A stretch of DNA of 64,000 nucleotides from Apoda limacodes (lineage: Eukaryota; Arthropoda; Insecta; Lepidoptera; Limacodidae): contig OX291551.1 in NCBI GenBank assembly GCA_946406115.1, forward strand, positions 14,880,001-14,944,000, read 5' to 3'. The notes under the pieces are model-generated. The model ran no database searches. It was not told the DNA's origin and was given only the letters and a program-made list of their open reading frames with translations. Positions 33,601-44,745 of this stretch are shown here, piece after piece. Position numbers and translations under genes: made by a program. Within the stretch, counting starts at the first letter, position 1. The number at the start of each line of letters is the position of its first letter.

Positions 33601-36600
33601 AAGATATTTGAATTGGTCCACTTCTTGTAGCGGTGTTCCACTCAAACTAATAGGTGGAACTACACCTGGGTATTTTCTTCCAATCTGAAAGACGATACGT
33701 TTGCTCTTTATAACATTATATACTAAGCCATGACTTGCTGCATATTTCTCGCATACACTTAGCAACCTGTGGAGACCGAAGACAGAGGTACTCAGCAAAA
33801 CCATGTTATCAGCGTAACTAATATTACTGAGAGTCTATTGAGCCCCACTATTAGCGCATTCACATTTAGGTTGAAGAGTTTAGGCGAGGACAGCCCACCC
33901 TGCCTTACACCGCACTCCAACCAATATGACCCTGAGAAAGCGCTGGACCACTTTACGACATCGACCAGAGACATTGTGATACCAGAATTTAAACACGTTA
34001 CTGAATACTGTGTTTGTAAACTGTCAAGCACTTAAGATACTATAGTACCTAGCGAGATGGGCCTATAATTAGTTTTATCACTCGTATCACCCGTTTTATT
34101 CTTCACCAAGGGACCACCATCGTCTTCGTCATATTATCGGGCATATGAGAGTGCCCCATACACATAATAAATAACAGAGCACGTACTCTGGGTAAATATG
34201 GACCAGCGTATAGAAGATAATCAATGCTAAGACGTTATTAACATCATCTACAGAAATTGTTGTGCACATATCCTGACCACGCGATCCCACACTGCAGACT
34301 GACTGACTGAAAATGCTCTTAAAACAGATCAGCAATAAGACCTATCGATTTATTGTTTGCATTTTAGTAAAAACATTAATGAGTTGGGATATTGCTGGGC
34401 TACTCACACCCGCTTAGTTACATATCGCCTCGTCTTTGTCTTCACACAAGTTTGCTGCTTAGTAACACTGGGTTTTAAATAGTAAAGTATTATAAAGTAT
34501 TTAAGATTTATAGTTATATTTCATGTAAGACATGTATACGCACCAATGTTACTAACTTCTAGTATTTTTCCAGCAATTATACTGCTAACTCCAACTGGAG
34601 TAAACCAGATGACTCCAGTCACCATTTTCATGATCACCTCAAATATAGCCTGGAAGAAGTCAATCACCACCTGACCTTTTTGTCCAACAGTACCAAGAAT
34701 ACTTCCGAAAACTAAACAGAAGAAAACGAGGCCCAGGGTGTTTGTGCCTGATCTGGAAATTGCCAGAAAAAATCTTCCAATGTGGATTTATACACGCATC
34801 TTTATAGGAATCTATAAACTCTCTATGTATGACTACTCAAATAATAATTATGCACTTTCTCATGTTTTTTCAGGTTAGAGGGGAATCCATACGCTCTATT
34901 ACTAATCCTACGTCACCCGTCTGTTCATCTAACTGTTTGTTACTGTTTGTAAGTCAGTCCGAATGCCTGTTACGGGAAAATTATTATTTTTTTTTTATTC
35001 ACAAGCATCGGAAATATTATCAATATTTTAAATAACAAATTAAATGTCAATCATGTTTATTGTTCATTTATTATGTTCTTTTTGTTTATTTATTATTTTT
35101 AACAAAAGCTGCTTTATTATTTAGCTAATGATAAGAGTATATAAATCTTTAAAATTACTTCACCATTATATCTATCCAACTGCAACAAAACAATTACAAC
35201 AAATTGTTTGCGTCTAGCTTTAGAAAACACCTAGACTTAAGAAATGACTAATTAAAAAAAATGATCATGTGTAGGAATTGAATGCACGCCTCAAGTTCAT
35301 CGGGCAGGTCACTATCCACTGAACCACAGAGGCTGTCAATAAGCAAAATTTTACTATTTACGGATAAGACTGTCTGTTTGTATTATTAATTTATTAAATT
35401 TGCCTTGTAAGACCTTGTGAAACTCAGTCTATAGCCAGATTAAAAGCGAAACTCTCCCTTTTTCCCTTCCGCTGTCAAATGTATCACTTTTATTCGTGTG
35501 ATACTCAGAATGAGTTTGATAAAAAAAGAAGGAAACTTAATGTTGGTCAAAGGTTAAAATGGCTGAAATAAATATAAGAGAAGAAATTGTCTTGTTTCTA
35601 ATCGAAATAAGTTGATTTTTAAATTGTTCGGTCTTTTTTAACAGTTAAACTTACCTGAAAGCAATGGTTCTAACTAGGCCCGGTATAGTGTCGTTATTTG
35701 TGAGATTTCTGTCAAATCCTTGAGGTTTAGTTAATACTGTGTAGGACTGCTGAAAGGTCGCTTGCACTATATTGTCTGGAAGAATATTCCTGCAATATAA
35801 GAGGGTTAATACAGTTGCAATAATTGAAATTTGTCAATAGCAGAGATCGTAATTAGATAAATTTAATAATTAGTTGTACGTACAAATTGTTGCCTGCATA
35901 TATTTTTTTTATTAAATTGCGTCTATTTATCTAAGTGCTATGAATCATATATTTAAATTTAGTTAGAGAAACTACCAATCCAATTTCAGGCCCTAGACTG
36001 TAGACATTTTTCATGTAACCTCGCTAAAATATTCTGCGGCCCGTCTATTTGGTCGAAAAAAATATTTTACATTCGCTATTGCGGGAATACGCACTTGGCT
36101 AGGGGACTGGTCGTTTTAGAAATCTAAAGGGGGTTCTCTCCATCAGTAGACTGGTGTTACACACAGATATAATGCTCGATATTAGTTTATTAGAGCAAAA
36201 AGCTGTTCATAAAAATATTACTAATTTAATAGATGGAAAGGATGTATTTTGCATGTTCGAAAATCACGAGTTTTGGTTTAGATGCTTGGTTTTGACAATA
36301 TTGTATTTCAAATATATATTTTTTTTAAGTATATGTTTAATTATTTGCTTTCCATATGATATTTGCACCCCTTATCATTTATATGACTAGCTAACAATTG
36401 AAGTTTAAATAGGGGTTGGGAACAATATTGATCGAATTTTACAATCTCTGTTTTATTAAAAGTACTTATTAAGATAATGAATTCCTGTAACTAAACATTT
36501 ACCGTAAATAAAAGATCCTTTACATCGTAAAACTACGATACGCTCTACATTATTTAACTTATAAACTTTTCACTTACCGACCTATGTCCAATATATTATC

Positions 36601-38684
36601 TAAGATATTATGATCTTTAGTCTCATCTATATTGTTCACTTCATTAATCTTTAATTCTGAGCAACCAGGTCGTATAAGTAACGCCAAAACTATACCAAGA
36701 ATGGCATTGAACATCGACGTTAGGACAAAGTAAATTAAAGTTCTGATGGCAATCTTTCCACTCGTGTTGGCATTGAGGCTCGCTGAGCCAGCGACCAGGC
36801 TGGCGATGATTAGTGGCAGTATCAATAACTTCAAGAGCCTCATAAACAGTTCACCTGGGTATGATATAATTATAAGTGATTCTGCGCTTAAATTGTACGG
36901 CCGTAGACCAAAGCCTGGAAATATAAAATATTTTATAAAGTTATTATTATAGAAAAGATTCGGAGATAATTATTTTCACGACATATTATGAAAGACTTGG
37001 TAGAAAAATTGCCACTTTGAGTTAAAATAATATGTATCTCTGGCACAGGATATTATTTTGTAAATCTCTTAAACTTCATATTCCTCAATTAAACGAGCAA
37101 ATAGGGTACGTAACCTTATTTAATATATGTTAAAAAAAAATCATGGCAAAATAGTTTAGATATCGAAATACTCTTAGACCTCAAGAGAATTTTAGAAAGT
37201 TCGGCATAATAATAAACAAAAAATAAACTAAAGTAATGTTGAATGTCCATATAACACGTCTGCTGCTTGTTGTTGAGAAAACTACTCTGAAAGTTGTTGA
37301 CGAATAGGGCTCTTAGTGCAGTTAAGTATATCTTACTTTGAGAAAGAGATAAATCGGAGAATCCAACTTCGTCTGGATAGCGTTTGAGAAATCGCGTAAT
37401 GCCTATTTGTCAAAAATACTTTAGTGCCAAAAGTCAAAAGTCTACAACAAGTGTGTTTCTAGTGACGCCTTACTCTTACAGTACAGAATTGTAAATCATG
37501 ATATGCTTACTTTTTGCCTTCTAAATATGCTCAAAGTCGCCCTTATATCGAATTGATTCCGGCGAGGAAGAAAGGTCCTCGAATTACCCTCACGGATTAG
37601 CAAACGCGTCGTAGAATAACCTACTACTATGTGAGCAGATGACGTGGTTAGAGCCGCAACTGGATGAAGGCGGCGTAAGGTTTGCCTTTGTGAAGACATA
37701 TTGAGAGGCCTAACGTTCACAAGTAGACGTCTTTTGGCTGAGGTTACGATGTAAAATTCAAACCTTTGTTTTGTTTAAGTGCCAACCAAACTTTAGGCAT
37801 TTTTTTTTAATATATGGTCCACGAGCAGACTTAGAATTTGATACTGATCTTATTTGAGCCCGCCCTCAAAACAGTCAATATTTCTGATTTTCCAGTTGTA
37901 TGTTTTATTAATATATAGGGATAAAGTGCTTGTGTAAGATACACAATAGTACATTGTGTATTAGGAGTGGTAAGTAGAACATTAGTAACAAGAGACTATT
38001 TATAAGCCTAAGGCCAAAAGCTGAAGGCTTTAATGACTCGAGTTCGTAATTTCCGTTCTGCTCGTGTTACACACAATGTTTTTCATCCCATTTGCGAGTT
38101 AATAAATAAAAATATAAAGTGAATAAATGAATAATCTCACCAAAACACATTTAAAATGACGGGAATAGAAGTAGAGAAAACAACTAGATGGCATATAGAG
38201 AATTTATTAATTAAAAAGTTTATCTAAAGTTAAATCTTATACTTGCTTGTAAGTTTGTAATTTGCAGTATATCAGCTTTTATATATTTATACCTGATAGA
38301 AAAGGCGCGTCATTATTGCCCGTGAGTTCTATGAATTTGCACTTTGACTTGAGAAAAGTAAAGTTTACAAAAAAAGGCCTTGGGGGTAATTAAGGTCTTA
38401 GCACCCGCTTTGCCTACGCGTAATGATACTGTTTACAAGAAAGTGTGATAAATAATTATAAACTTACCAGCAGTGATTCCAGTCAGTACCCCAGCTAAAG
38501 TTATTATTAAAAGCTTGTTGCTGATGAGCCATTTTATAACTCCTGTTGTATATTTAGTGCTTAGCCGATCTTCACATGATTTCGGACTCGTTTTATCTTG
38601 GTTCATCTTAACAAAAAGGTATTCGATTATTTGTTTATCATGTATATCATTATTATTTCGTAGAAAACAATATGTATATTTCAT
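27503..38684 (-). CDS. Eaat: SLC1/EAAT-type sodium-coupled amino-acid transporter, 9 exons
   Basis: Excitatory amino-acid transporters move glutamate/aspartate into cells with sodium, as trimers in the plasma membrane (family knowledge). Exons in transcript order are 38468-38684, 36578-36914, 35655-35789, 34544-34752, 32878-33049, 31447-31641, 30799-30933, 29663-29768 and 27503-27661. All have GT/AG borders and consistent phases. Starting at 38684 gives 554 residues; starting at the internal Met (38606, [10 protein letters not shown]) gives 528, nearer the usual length. Features seen are the TM2 region [21 protein letters not shown]7 INMDGTAL, and TM8 [18 protein letters not shown] with the substrate Arg, Asn and Asp. 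Odd points are the hairpin motifs: AVASTAAALP replaces the serine-rich HP1 tip, and [11 protein letters not shown] replaces the glycine-rich HP2 tip. It may be a divergent paralogue rather than the main glial transporter. Confidence 0.9.
28260..28990 (+). repeat. RTE-type LINE relic in the last Eaat intron
   Basis: Decayed reverse-transcriptase phrases include RINQRIQL at about 28770 and a typical lepidopteran head phrase (cccactgcttgggcacggcc, tgattgggccatagtcc) near 28270-28330. Several stops and frameshifts. A short GAGA run lies near 28960. Confidence 0.5.
29051..29141. repeat. 31-bp minisatellite, three copies, each with TGACTCA
   Basis: Units ttaaagattcatgactcata start at 29051, 29082 and 29113; the last lacks two bases. 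Each contains TGACTCA (29062, 29093 and 29124), the AP-1/bZIP palindrome. Lies in an Eaat intron, next to an RTE relic. Confidence 0.75.
29663..29768 (-). CDS. Eaat: Eaat exon 8 (end of TM8)
   Basis: Reads [20 protein letters not shown] then HLSKKEL. It holds the Arg of the DRxRT motif, the Asn and Asp of NxLGD, and the HLSKKEL end typical of the family. Donor ATG|GTAAGT, phase 0. Confidence 0.9.
30799..30933 (-). CDS. Eaat: Eaat exon 7 (HP2 and start of TM8)
   Basis: Reads [19 protein letters not shown] then [16 protein letters not shown]. It aligns position for position with family HP2, but the glycines of SIGAAG-PQAG are Ser or Ala here. Donor GT|GTAAGT, phase 2. Confidence 0.88.
31447..31641 (-). 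CDS. Eaat: Eaat exon 6 (HP1 end, TM7)
   Basis: Reads [38 protein letters not shown] and [11 protein letters not shown]. The NMDGT sodium-site motif is intact. Donor TT|GTAAGT, phase 2. The plus-strand open frame here is a shadow. Confidence 0.93.
31800..32540. repeat. Repeat cluster in an Eaat intron, including a Helitron 5' end
   Basis: 31960-32005 (cgatcccgaattttacccga ... aactggatcatgc) is nearly repeated at 60504-60571. At 32167 TCCTAGTAATATTATAAATA starts a Helitron-type leader that continues with aaccactgaaccgatctcg and gaaatttggcaatgtg. A second related leader piece is near 32430. No 3' terminus was found. Confidence 0.45.
32774..32850. repeat. 18-19 bp minisatellite, four copies of TGTATACTTA
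   Basis: Tgtatactta(g/a)a plus T-runs starts at 32774, 32792, 32811 and 32830. It lies 20 bp beyond the donor of Eaat exon 5, inside the intron. Confidence 0.75.
32878..33049 (-). CDS. Eaat: Eaat exon 5 (TM5-TM6 region, start of HP1)
   Basis: Reads [37 protein letters not shown] and [10 protein letters not shown]. The RKNPF motif matches the family loop before HP1. Donor AC|GTAAGT, phase 2. Confidence 0.92.
33119..34031 (-). repeat. Non-LTR retrotransposon RT relic
   Basis: Broken frames read [77 protein letters not shown] and [13 protein letters not shown], in the usual RT-to-C-terminus order. Several frameshifts and stops. A plus-strand relative is at 44746-46020. The clade is not assigned with confidence. 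Confidence 0.75.
34544..34752 (-). CDS. Eaat: Eaat exon 4 (TM4-TM5)
   Basis: Reads [40 protein letters not shown] and [18 protein letters not shown]. It closely follows the family pattern GTN-LGL and GQV--DFF-A. Donor ATTG|GTGCGT, phase 1. Confidence 0.93.
34753..35654 (-). other. Eaat intron, nothing recognised
   Basis: AT-rich intron. The short open frame at 34829-35035 has no motif support. Confidence 0.5.
35655..35789 (-). CDS. Eaat: Eaat exon 3 (extracellular loop after TM3)
   Basis: Reads [20 protein letters not shown], then a loop with NLT and NDT glycosylation sequons, then [20 protein letters not shown] is the family signature. Acceptor TATTGCAG, donor TTCAG|GTAAGT, phase 2. Confidence 0.92.
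35790..36577 (-). other. Eaat intron, nothing recognised
   Basis: AT-rich intron. The plus-strand open frame at 36154-36390 shows no family motif and is probably chance. Confidence 0.5.
36578..36914 (-). CDS. Eaat: Eaat exon 2 (TM1-TM3)
   Basis: Reads [56 protein letters not shown] and [11 protein letters not shown]. The order and spacing match EAAT TM2-TM3 exactly. The loop after RPG is hydrophilic. Acceptor ATTTCCAG, donor CG|GTAAGT, phase 2. Confidence 0.95.
37310..37745 (+). repeat. RTE-type LINE relic in Eaat intron 1
   Basis: Reads [10 protein letters not shown] near 37345. Near 37600-37740 it ends with the phrase gtgaagacatattgagaggc typical of RTE ORF 3' ends. Same family as the pieces at 20840 and 28260. 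Confidence 0.5.
38468..38684 (-). CDS. Eaat: Eaat exon 1 (N-terminus, TM1)
   Basis: Reads [20 protein letters not shown] then VLTGITAG before donor CTG|GTAAGT, phase 1. Two in-frame Met codons compete. The upstream one (38684) adds 26 residues rich in charged and aromatic residues. The internal one (38606) gives a normal short cytoplasmic N-terminus and is preferred. Confidence 0.82.
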
Positions 38685-38925
38685 TTTATCTTTGTAAATA
38701 ACCCGTCAATTATTATGTACACATCAAGATCTTTAAAAAAAAAAACTCCTGACCAATGTACAAATTTTGAATCAAGACTCTCTTCAAGTTTTTTGCTTTA
38801 CGCCAATATGTATCTTAATGCTCTGGACATGTATGTACTTAAATTTTCTTCAGAAAATTTGTATGTATGAAACTTTGAAATATCAATTATAAGCTGAAAA
38901 TTATCACAATAACAATGTTATAAAT

Positions 38926-39036
38926 CGCGCCACGTAAGTTGAACCTGCGCAGTAACACATTTTCGGTTCGTTAGTACATTTGTCCGTACTGTACCTGCGC
39001 AGACGGCCGCCATTTTAGTTCAACTTACATGGCGCG
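38926..39036. mobile_element. Small MITE, 19-bp inverted ends (111 bp)
   Basis: Cgcgccacgtaagttgaac (38926-38944) pairs with gttcaacttacatggcgcg (39018-39036) with one mismatch. The palindrome ctgcgcag occurs twice inside. It lies about 250 bp upstream of the Eaat start codon. The target duplication is unclear. Confidence 0.65.
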
Positions 39037-41330
39037 AACTATACTAACTAAAATTTAGAGGCAATTTTAATCTGCATCTTTGCCCTTCTACTCACCTCCT
39101 TCTTAAATTACTAAACCATGCTACCGCTTTTTATGCAAATACTTTAATGTACATGCAATAAAATTGTGGAAATTCAATTACCTTTATCTATAAACAAAAC
39201 TCAATCTCCCAACACATTCAGGAATCAAATAAAATGTTATTTCAGTTATCTTGTGCATTAAAGTCAATATAGGTTTCTTAGCAAATATATGTATTACATA
39301 TGCATATGTACAAATATTGTATTGTGTGCAATGTACCTATTTGTTATTGTTTATGTTATTTCTATAAGTACTAGACTATTATCTACAATTTAAAATATTG
39401 TTTACAGTCTGAATATATTTTGTTATGTACCTATATTTTGTGAACCTGTCTGTTGTTTTTGTCTGGCAGAGATCGCTTATTAGCGATAAGACCGCTGGTT
39501 TGTATATTTTTAATTTTAATTTATTTGTCGTCTTTTATATTTGGTGAGCATTAAAAAATATAATCTATCTCTCGATCTTGAAAAACTTTAAGCTTTACAA
39601 ATATGTAATTAACCTTGTCAATAACATTGTACTATTTGCACTTTTTCGAAATGTACATACTTTATTTAACTAGGTAAATATTGTAGTCAAGTTTTTAAAG
39701 TGATTAAAGTAATACAACACACATACTCACAGATGCACACAACCACACAGGTAACTGTAGTTTGAGATTACAGTGTGTATTACTATTTACAAATATAATC
39801 AAAATCTTAACTTAGATTTTTTGTACGATCAAACCACATATTTTAGTTTTTCGGTAATTAAAAATATATATAAGTATTGTGTTCAAATACACATTTAGTT
39901 TACTTCTTTATGAAGCACGTCTTTGACAACATAATAAAGACAGCGCCATGTTGAAAAGTGCGCGCGCATCATTTTAATCGATAATATTCGTCTTTTTTAA
40001 TTTGAAACTTTCATACCCGGTGTCGCCCGTTTTTATCCAACTTCTTGGTACCGTATACCTTCTTCCGTAATTCTAGGCTGCTCTTGTATCACAGTTTTTT
40101 ATCTTGTGATCTGGAATATCTCACACGCATTTCTTACTACTCTCATTTCTACAGCATCAATTTTACTTTTAATTTTTTTTTATCGTACGCAACATTTCTT
40201 AACATCAATATGGAAATTCTGTTCTTCAAGTTCTGTAATCTGTCTTATGAACTGTGCAATAGCCTTACAAAATTCACCATCCTTTAGAGAGAGACAAAGC
40301 GAACCTGAGGTCTCTTTTCTCTTTCTATTACCGTCTGCCATTTTATTTGTTTGTCACACTATTACAACCATTTTTTACGGCTCAAAAGAAAATGCACTGT
40401 CCAATTCTCTATACGTCTACGAGAATTACCGATACAGTTTAAAGAACCTGGTCTTTTGAGACCATTTTCAAGTACAGCTATTTATTAAAAAAGAATGGCA
40501 ACGCCTTATTCTCCAAGAAAGTAGTAGCAGGACTCACATCCTTGTATCTAATCACAAAAATCTAATATTTTAAAAGCCAGTTAAAAAGGTATTTAAGTGG
40601 GAACTCACTTTTTTATATAATGAGCTAATTAACAATTAACAGATTGCAAGCACGGTGTTCAATGACCACTCTATGACGGTCAAATGACAATAAACCACTT
40701 CACACAGACAATGGTAATAAAGATATTGTTTGATTAAATGTTATTAAATACTCCATGTTTCCATAGTTGAACGTTCTGTACAACTTTTGTATTCCCACAA
40801 TCGTCTTGTTTTGAAATACCTATAACGTGTAATGTGACCGAAATAGGAACACAGTAGAAACATTTATGTTTCCGCGATAACAAACAGTTAAGGCGAAGTG
40901 TATATTATTTTATTATTATTTTTCATTCACTGAAATACAATTATGCTATTAAGTTTATTTTATCTTCACAATTCTATCTCGTATTTAACCAAATGTCTTT
41001 GTTTGATAATCAGTACATAGTTCTTTAACTTATCTCCTGTTTTCGTAACTAAGTAAATTTACAATACCCTCACAATACGTGCTTTCTGGTCGCTTGCTTA
41101 AGCTGCTGAGGGAAACTTTTGCTAGTTGTCGGTACCACCACTGCGAAAGATCGATGGTGATTTGGCCCATAGTCTTAAAGAGAAAGCCAATTTACTGAGA
41201 TTTGGGGACTAATGGGACTTTGCCTCAAACTCGAATTTCAACGACCAAGACGGTGTACCACCTTCTTTACCGTGGTGCGGTAAGACTATACCGGAGATCT
41301 CTATGACACACCAGGAGGTCTAGCATAATA
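39037..41330. other. Intergenic with LINE tails
   Basis: 39440-39545 holds a sense copy of the LINE 3' end seen at 4558. 40045-40330, read on the minus strand, has IDAVEMRVVRNACEI and similar RT-type phrases in a decayed LINE. No host gene is supported; the open frames on the plus strand are shadows. Confidence 0.45.
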
Positions 41331-42330
41331 CAAATATTAATGCTGGTGTTCCTAAGGCTCTGTGCTGTCTCCTATGCTGTTTCTACTGCATATTAATGAC
41401 TCGGTCCATCAACAACATACATTGCTATGCAGATGACAGTACTAGAAACGCTTATTACACAGGCCGTTCCGTTGCGGAGGAAACCGACGGAGAGCTTGTG
41501 TCTAAAATCGAGACTACTCTGTCCAAGCTCTCACACTGGGGCGGGAAAACCTGGTCAGATTAAACCCTGCGAAGAAAAGTATGCGCGTTCACCGATAAGG
41601 AAAACTCATTCAGTGAAGTACCACCATTCTAGAGCACACCCCTCACCATCTCCAAAAGCATTGGGATCGTTGGTGTTGACATCTCCAGCGATGTTCAGTT
41701 CTGAGATCATTTGAAATACAAGGTTAAAGCTGGCGTCTAAAAAACTGGGAGTACGCAACAGAGCGAAGCAGTACTTCACTTCGGGGCAATATTTACAAGT
41801 CACAAGTCCGACCCCATGGAGTGCTGCTGCTATCTCTGAGCGCGTGTGCCCGGATACTAGCTTAGCCGTTTTGACTCGCTTCAATGACGGGCTGAGGGAG
41901 TCGTCAATGATCTAAAATACACAATATTTATTATAATCAGGGCGAATTCGCCTCCCTGTGTGTTTTTTACCGCTTGTGTAATTGAAAGTGTTCTGAGGAA
42001 TTGTTTGAAATTGGACATCCCACGGCTACTTTCTACCATCACGCTGCTCCCCATCGACAAAGAATTCATCCTCACACTTTAGAAGCTATATGGTCACGTA
42101 CAGTGCGGTAACAGAGGAGCTTCCTCCCGCGACAGCTTAGGTTGTGGAATGAGCCGAGGTTTTCTCTTAGGACTACAATATGGGGTTTTTAAAGAAAGAA
42201 GTCATTAGATTTTTAAGGGGTCGGCAACGCACGACGATGTCCTTGATCTTGCAAGCGTCCATAGGCTACGGTGACCGCTTACTATTAGTCGGGCTACTAA
42301 CTTCTTTGCTACTACTACTTCTACTAAAAA
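41330..42330 (+). repeat. CR1-type LINE relic with 3' end
   Basis: Split frames read LSKLSHWG, ASKKLGVRNRAKQYF, QVRPHGVLL and, further on, the 3' end gggtcggcaacgc ... ggctacggtgaccgcttac (about 42215-42290). The order matches CR1 ORF2 from RT motif C to the C-terminus and tail. Many stops and shifts. Confidence 0.65.
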
Positions 42331-43465
42331 AAATTTAAAAGTTTTGCTTATCTGCTAGTAATTGAATTGTGGTAATTTTTCCCGATTTATAGATATGCAT
42401 ATTCATTTGATTATATAGTATTATTTTCGTTATTTGAATATTTAATAGCATTATTAAAAGCATTTGCTGTTATTAATCTGGCAGACGTTAGATAAAGTTG
42501 ACAAACAAAAGATATAACCCTCAAAAAAACATTTAAAAAGCTTACCATTAATTGAACTGTTGTTGATTTTTTCCCGTTAGACGATAAATATGTCTATTTA
42601 TTCAATTATTTTTTATTATTTGTGTTGTTATAATTACAAAAATGCATCGTGATTCAAACCATTTTTTATAAAACCACAAAAACACAAAACCAAAACACTG
42701 ATTTGTTTCGATCACAGAGCGATTACGAACCGCAGTTGCCAACACTTGATTAATAATACAGATCTAAAAATAAATTTTACTTTTCAAGCTCGTTCAATGG
42801 CCGCTTACGATTGGCAACCGTAATAATAAAAAATATTTACCTGCATTTTTAATTACTTTTACAATTTCATAGATGTATAGTGAAAACGACAAACTATTGA
42901 ACATGTCACTAAAACAATATTTTTTGATATTGTGTATATTTAAATTTGAAGTAACCAGTTTGGGCTGATATTAATGGGATGATATGCTTAATTGATTGTC
43001 ATTCGACTGGTGACCTTTTAGTATGTCTCACAAACAGTACCAGTGATATTTGTCGATCGGAAACCATATGCATAGTAAAGCAATGTCAGGCGTGGTCACT
43101 ACTTGATTGGGTGACTGCCTAGTGGCCTTCCTGGCTGTTTGACAAATGGCAGCAGTCGTTAAGCTAAGTCAGAGGCGTTATAGATGGCTTAAAAACTCTT
43201 ACAGCCTAGTAGCTACTAGCTTGAAAACATCCGCCAACCCGCACTAGGCCAGTCTGTTGGACTATAACCTAAGCCTCCGTCTTCAAGAAGAGGCCAGTGT
43301 CCCTTTTGTGGGGCGTTTAGCAGCTGAGGCATTGAGAGTCTGGGGCTTAGACATTGGCGTAAATTACGTTTTATATTTTTTATATTCTAACTTACCTATA
43401 TAATATGGATACCTTTTATTTATTTTTATTTGTGTCTTTGATATACCTGCTTTTGCAAATAAAAG
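42331..43465. other. Intergenic, nothing recognised
   Basis: AT-rich, with no motif-supported reading frame. A repeat-like GC-richer patch lies near 43090-43350. Confidence 0.4.
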
Positions 43466-43469
43466 AAGC

Positions 43470-44280
43470 GTTAGACTCGCGCACCGTGGGTTCCTTTTCC
43501 TTACCACCATTTTCGTAATTTACGAACACAAACAATAAGTGTGTCGATAAGCGGTCAACCATCCAATAACTGACAAAGAGCAACGTTGATTAACTTCCAA
43601 TATCGTTTTTAACAAACAAATGTTTTAATGTCTCTAAATAATCGCTAGATGGCGCTGATACGGTAATTTAAGATGGTAATGGTTCGGGCTCTTCTCATAC
43701 TTGGCCGGTTTTATTATTTGTTGCTATACTTTAGAGCTTGCGCTATAATCATGGCAAGTTTGAAGCTTGAATGTATTACTGTGTGTACGATAGAGCAAAA
43801 GCAACGAAAACGTGTTTCTTGTATCCCTCGCAGCCTAGTTGGTAGTGCGGCCGACTGCTGTGCAAAGGGTGTGGGTTCGATTCCCGCACAGAACAAACAT
43901 ATGTGTAATAAACATTTGTGTTTGTCTTGAGTCTGGGTGTAAATATGTATGATATGTATGTATTTACAAAAAAAGTAATATATGTATTTGCATCCGTTAT
44001 CTGGTACCCACAACACAAGCTTTGCTTACTTTGGGGCCAGACGGCGCTGTGTGTAATGTCCAAATATATTTATTATTTATTTATTTATTTGTATTTTTAT
44101 TACCTTTTTTAACTTTTTATTATTTGTTAGATAATCCGCGATTTTTACACATATTTTGTTAAATACTTAAAGTTAGAGAGCCCTTTAATGGTCAGACATA
44201 CATACAGCCAGACAGACAGACAGGCAGCGTAGGCTTAATAATAGGGCTCCGTTGGCATCCTTTGGGTACGGAACCCTCAA
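43470..44280. repeat. AGGGTTCCGTA dispersed repeat interrupted by a SINE
   Basis: Begins near actcgcgcaccgtgggttcc (about 43474) and ends at gggtacggaaccctc (about 44264-44278). The middle is taken by the SINE at 43833-44110. Another copy appears to start at about 44417 (aaggccaagtgcgagtagga). Confidence 0.5.
43833..44110 (+). mobile_element. tRNA-derived SINE
   Basis: The head reads cagcctagttggtagtgcgg (A-box-like) and gggttcgattcccgc (perfect B box GGTTCGATTCC), the internal RNA polymerase III promoter. The body has tatctggtacccacaacac and gcgctgtgtgtaatgtcc. The tail is a TTTA/TATTTATT repeat. There is no cloverleaf with a plausible anticodon arm, so it is a SINE and not a tRNA gene. Confidence 0.8.
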
Positions 44281-44745
44281 AATTGATTAATAAATCAATA
44301 CACAGCCCAAAGCGCTAAGTCTAAGAAGTAAAATTTTGGAATATGGGTTTTTCTTACAACGAAAGGGTGGCCTGTTTATGCTCCTGCCTATGTCTGTATG
44401 TCCGTCTGTCTGTAAAAGGCCAAGTGCGAGTAGGACTCTTTCAAATCTAATACTACAACTTCTGCAACAAAATAATGAGATACTGAATAAATAATTTGAG
44501 CAATTAAATCTCATTCACATAATTATGTCATTTACTTAGCCTAATAATAGTGTAGTGTTTGACGAGATGTGTACAACTCGTAGGATATTTCAATCTAAGT
44601 TGAAGTGGTGTCAAACTTACCAGGAACAAATAAGAATGGATATAATTGCATCTGAAAAAAACACGAAACAATTTTGCAAAATTTTGGAAGAATGTTAAGA
44701 AACTTAATACTTAATCAAACCTCCCTGTAAGCGTGGAGGGCATTT

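Noticed and set aside
36154..36390. 78-codon plus-strand open frame
   Set aside because: Lies in an Eaat intron, AT-driven composition, no motif.
40045..40459. Overlapping open frames rich in Phe/Ile/Leu
   Set aside because: The opposite strand carries decayed LINE phrases (IDAVEMRVVRNACEI), so these are shadows.
43833..43905. Possible tRNA gene (perfect B box)
   Set aside because: No convincing cloverleaf or anticodon arm. A SINE body and TATTTATT tail follow, so it is the tRNA-derived head of a SINE.
43714..44063. Minus-strand open frames of about 100 codons
   Set aside because: They are reverse-strand readings of the SINE and its host repeat.
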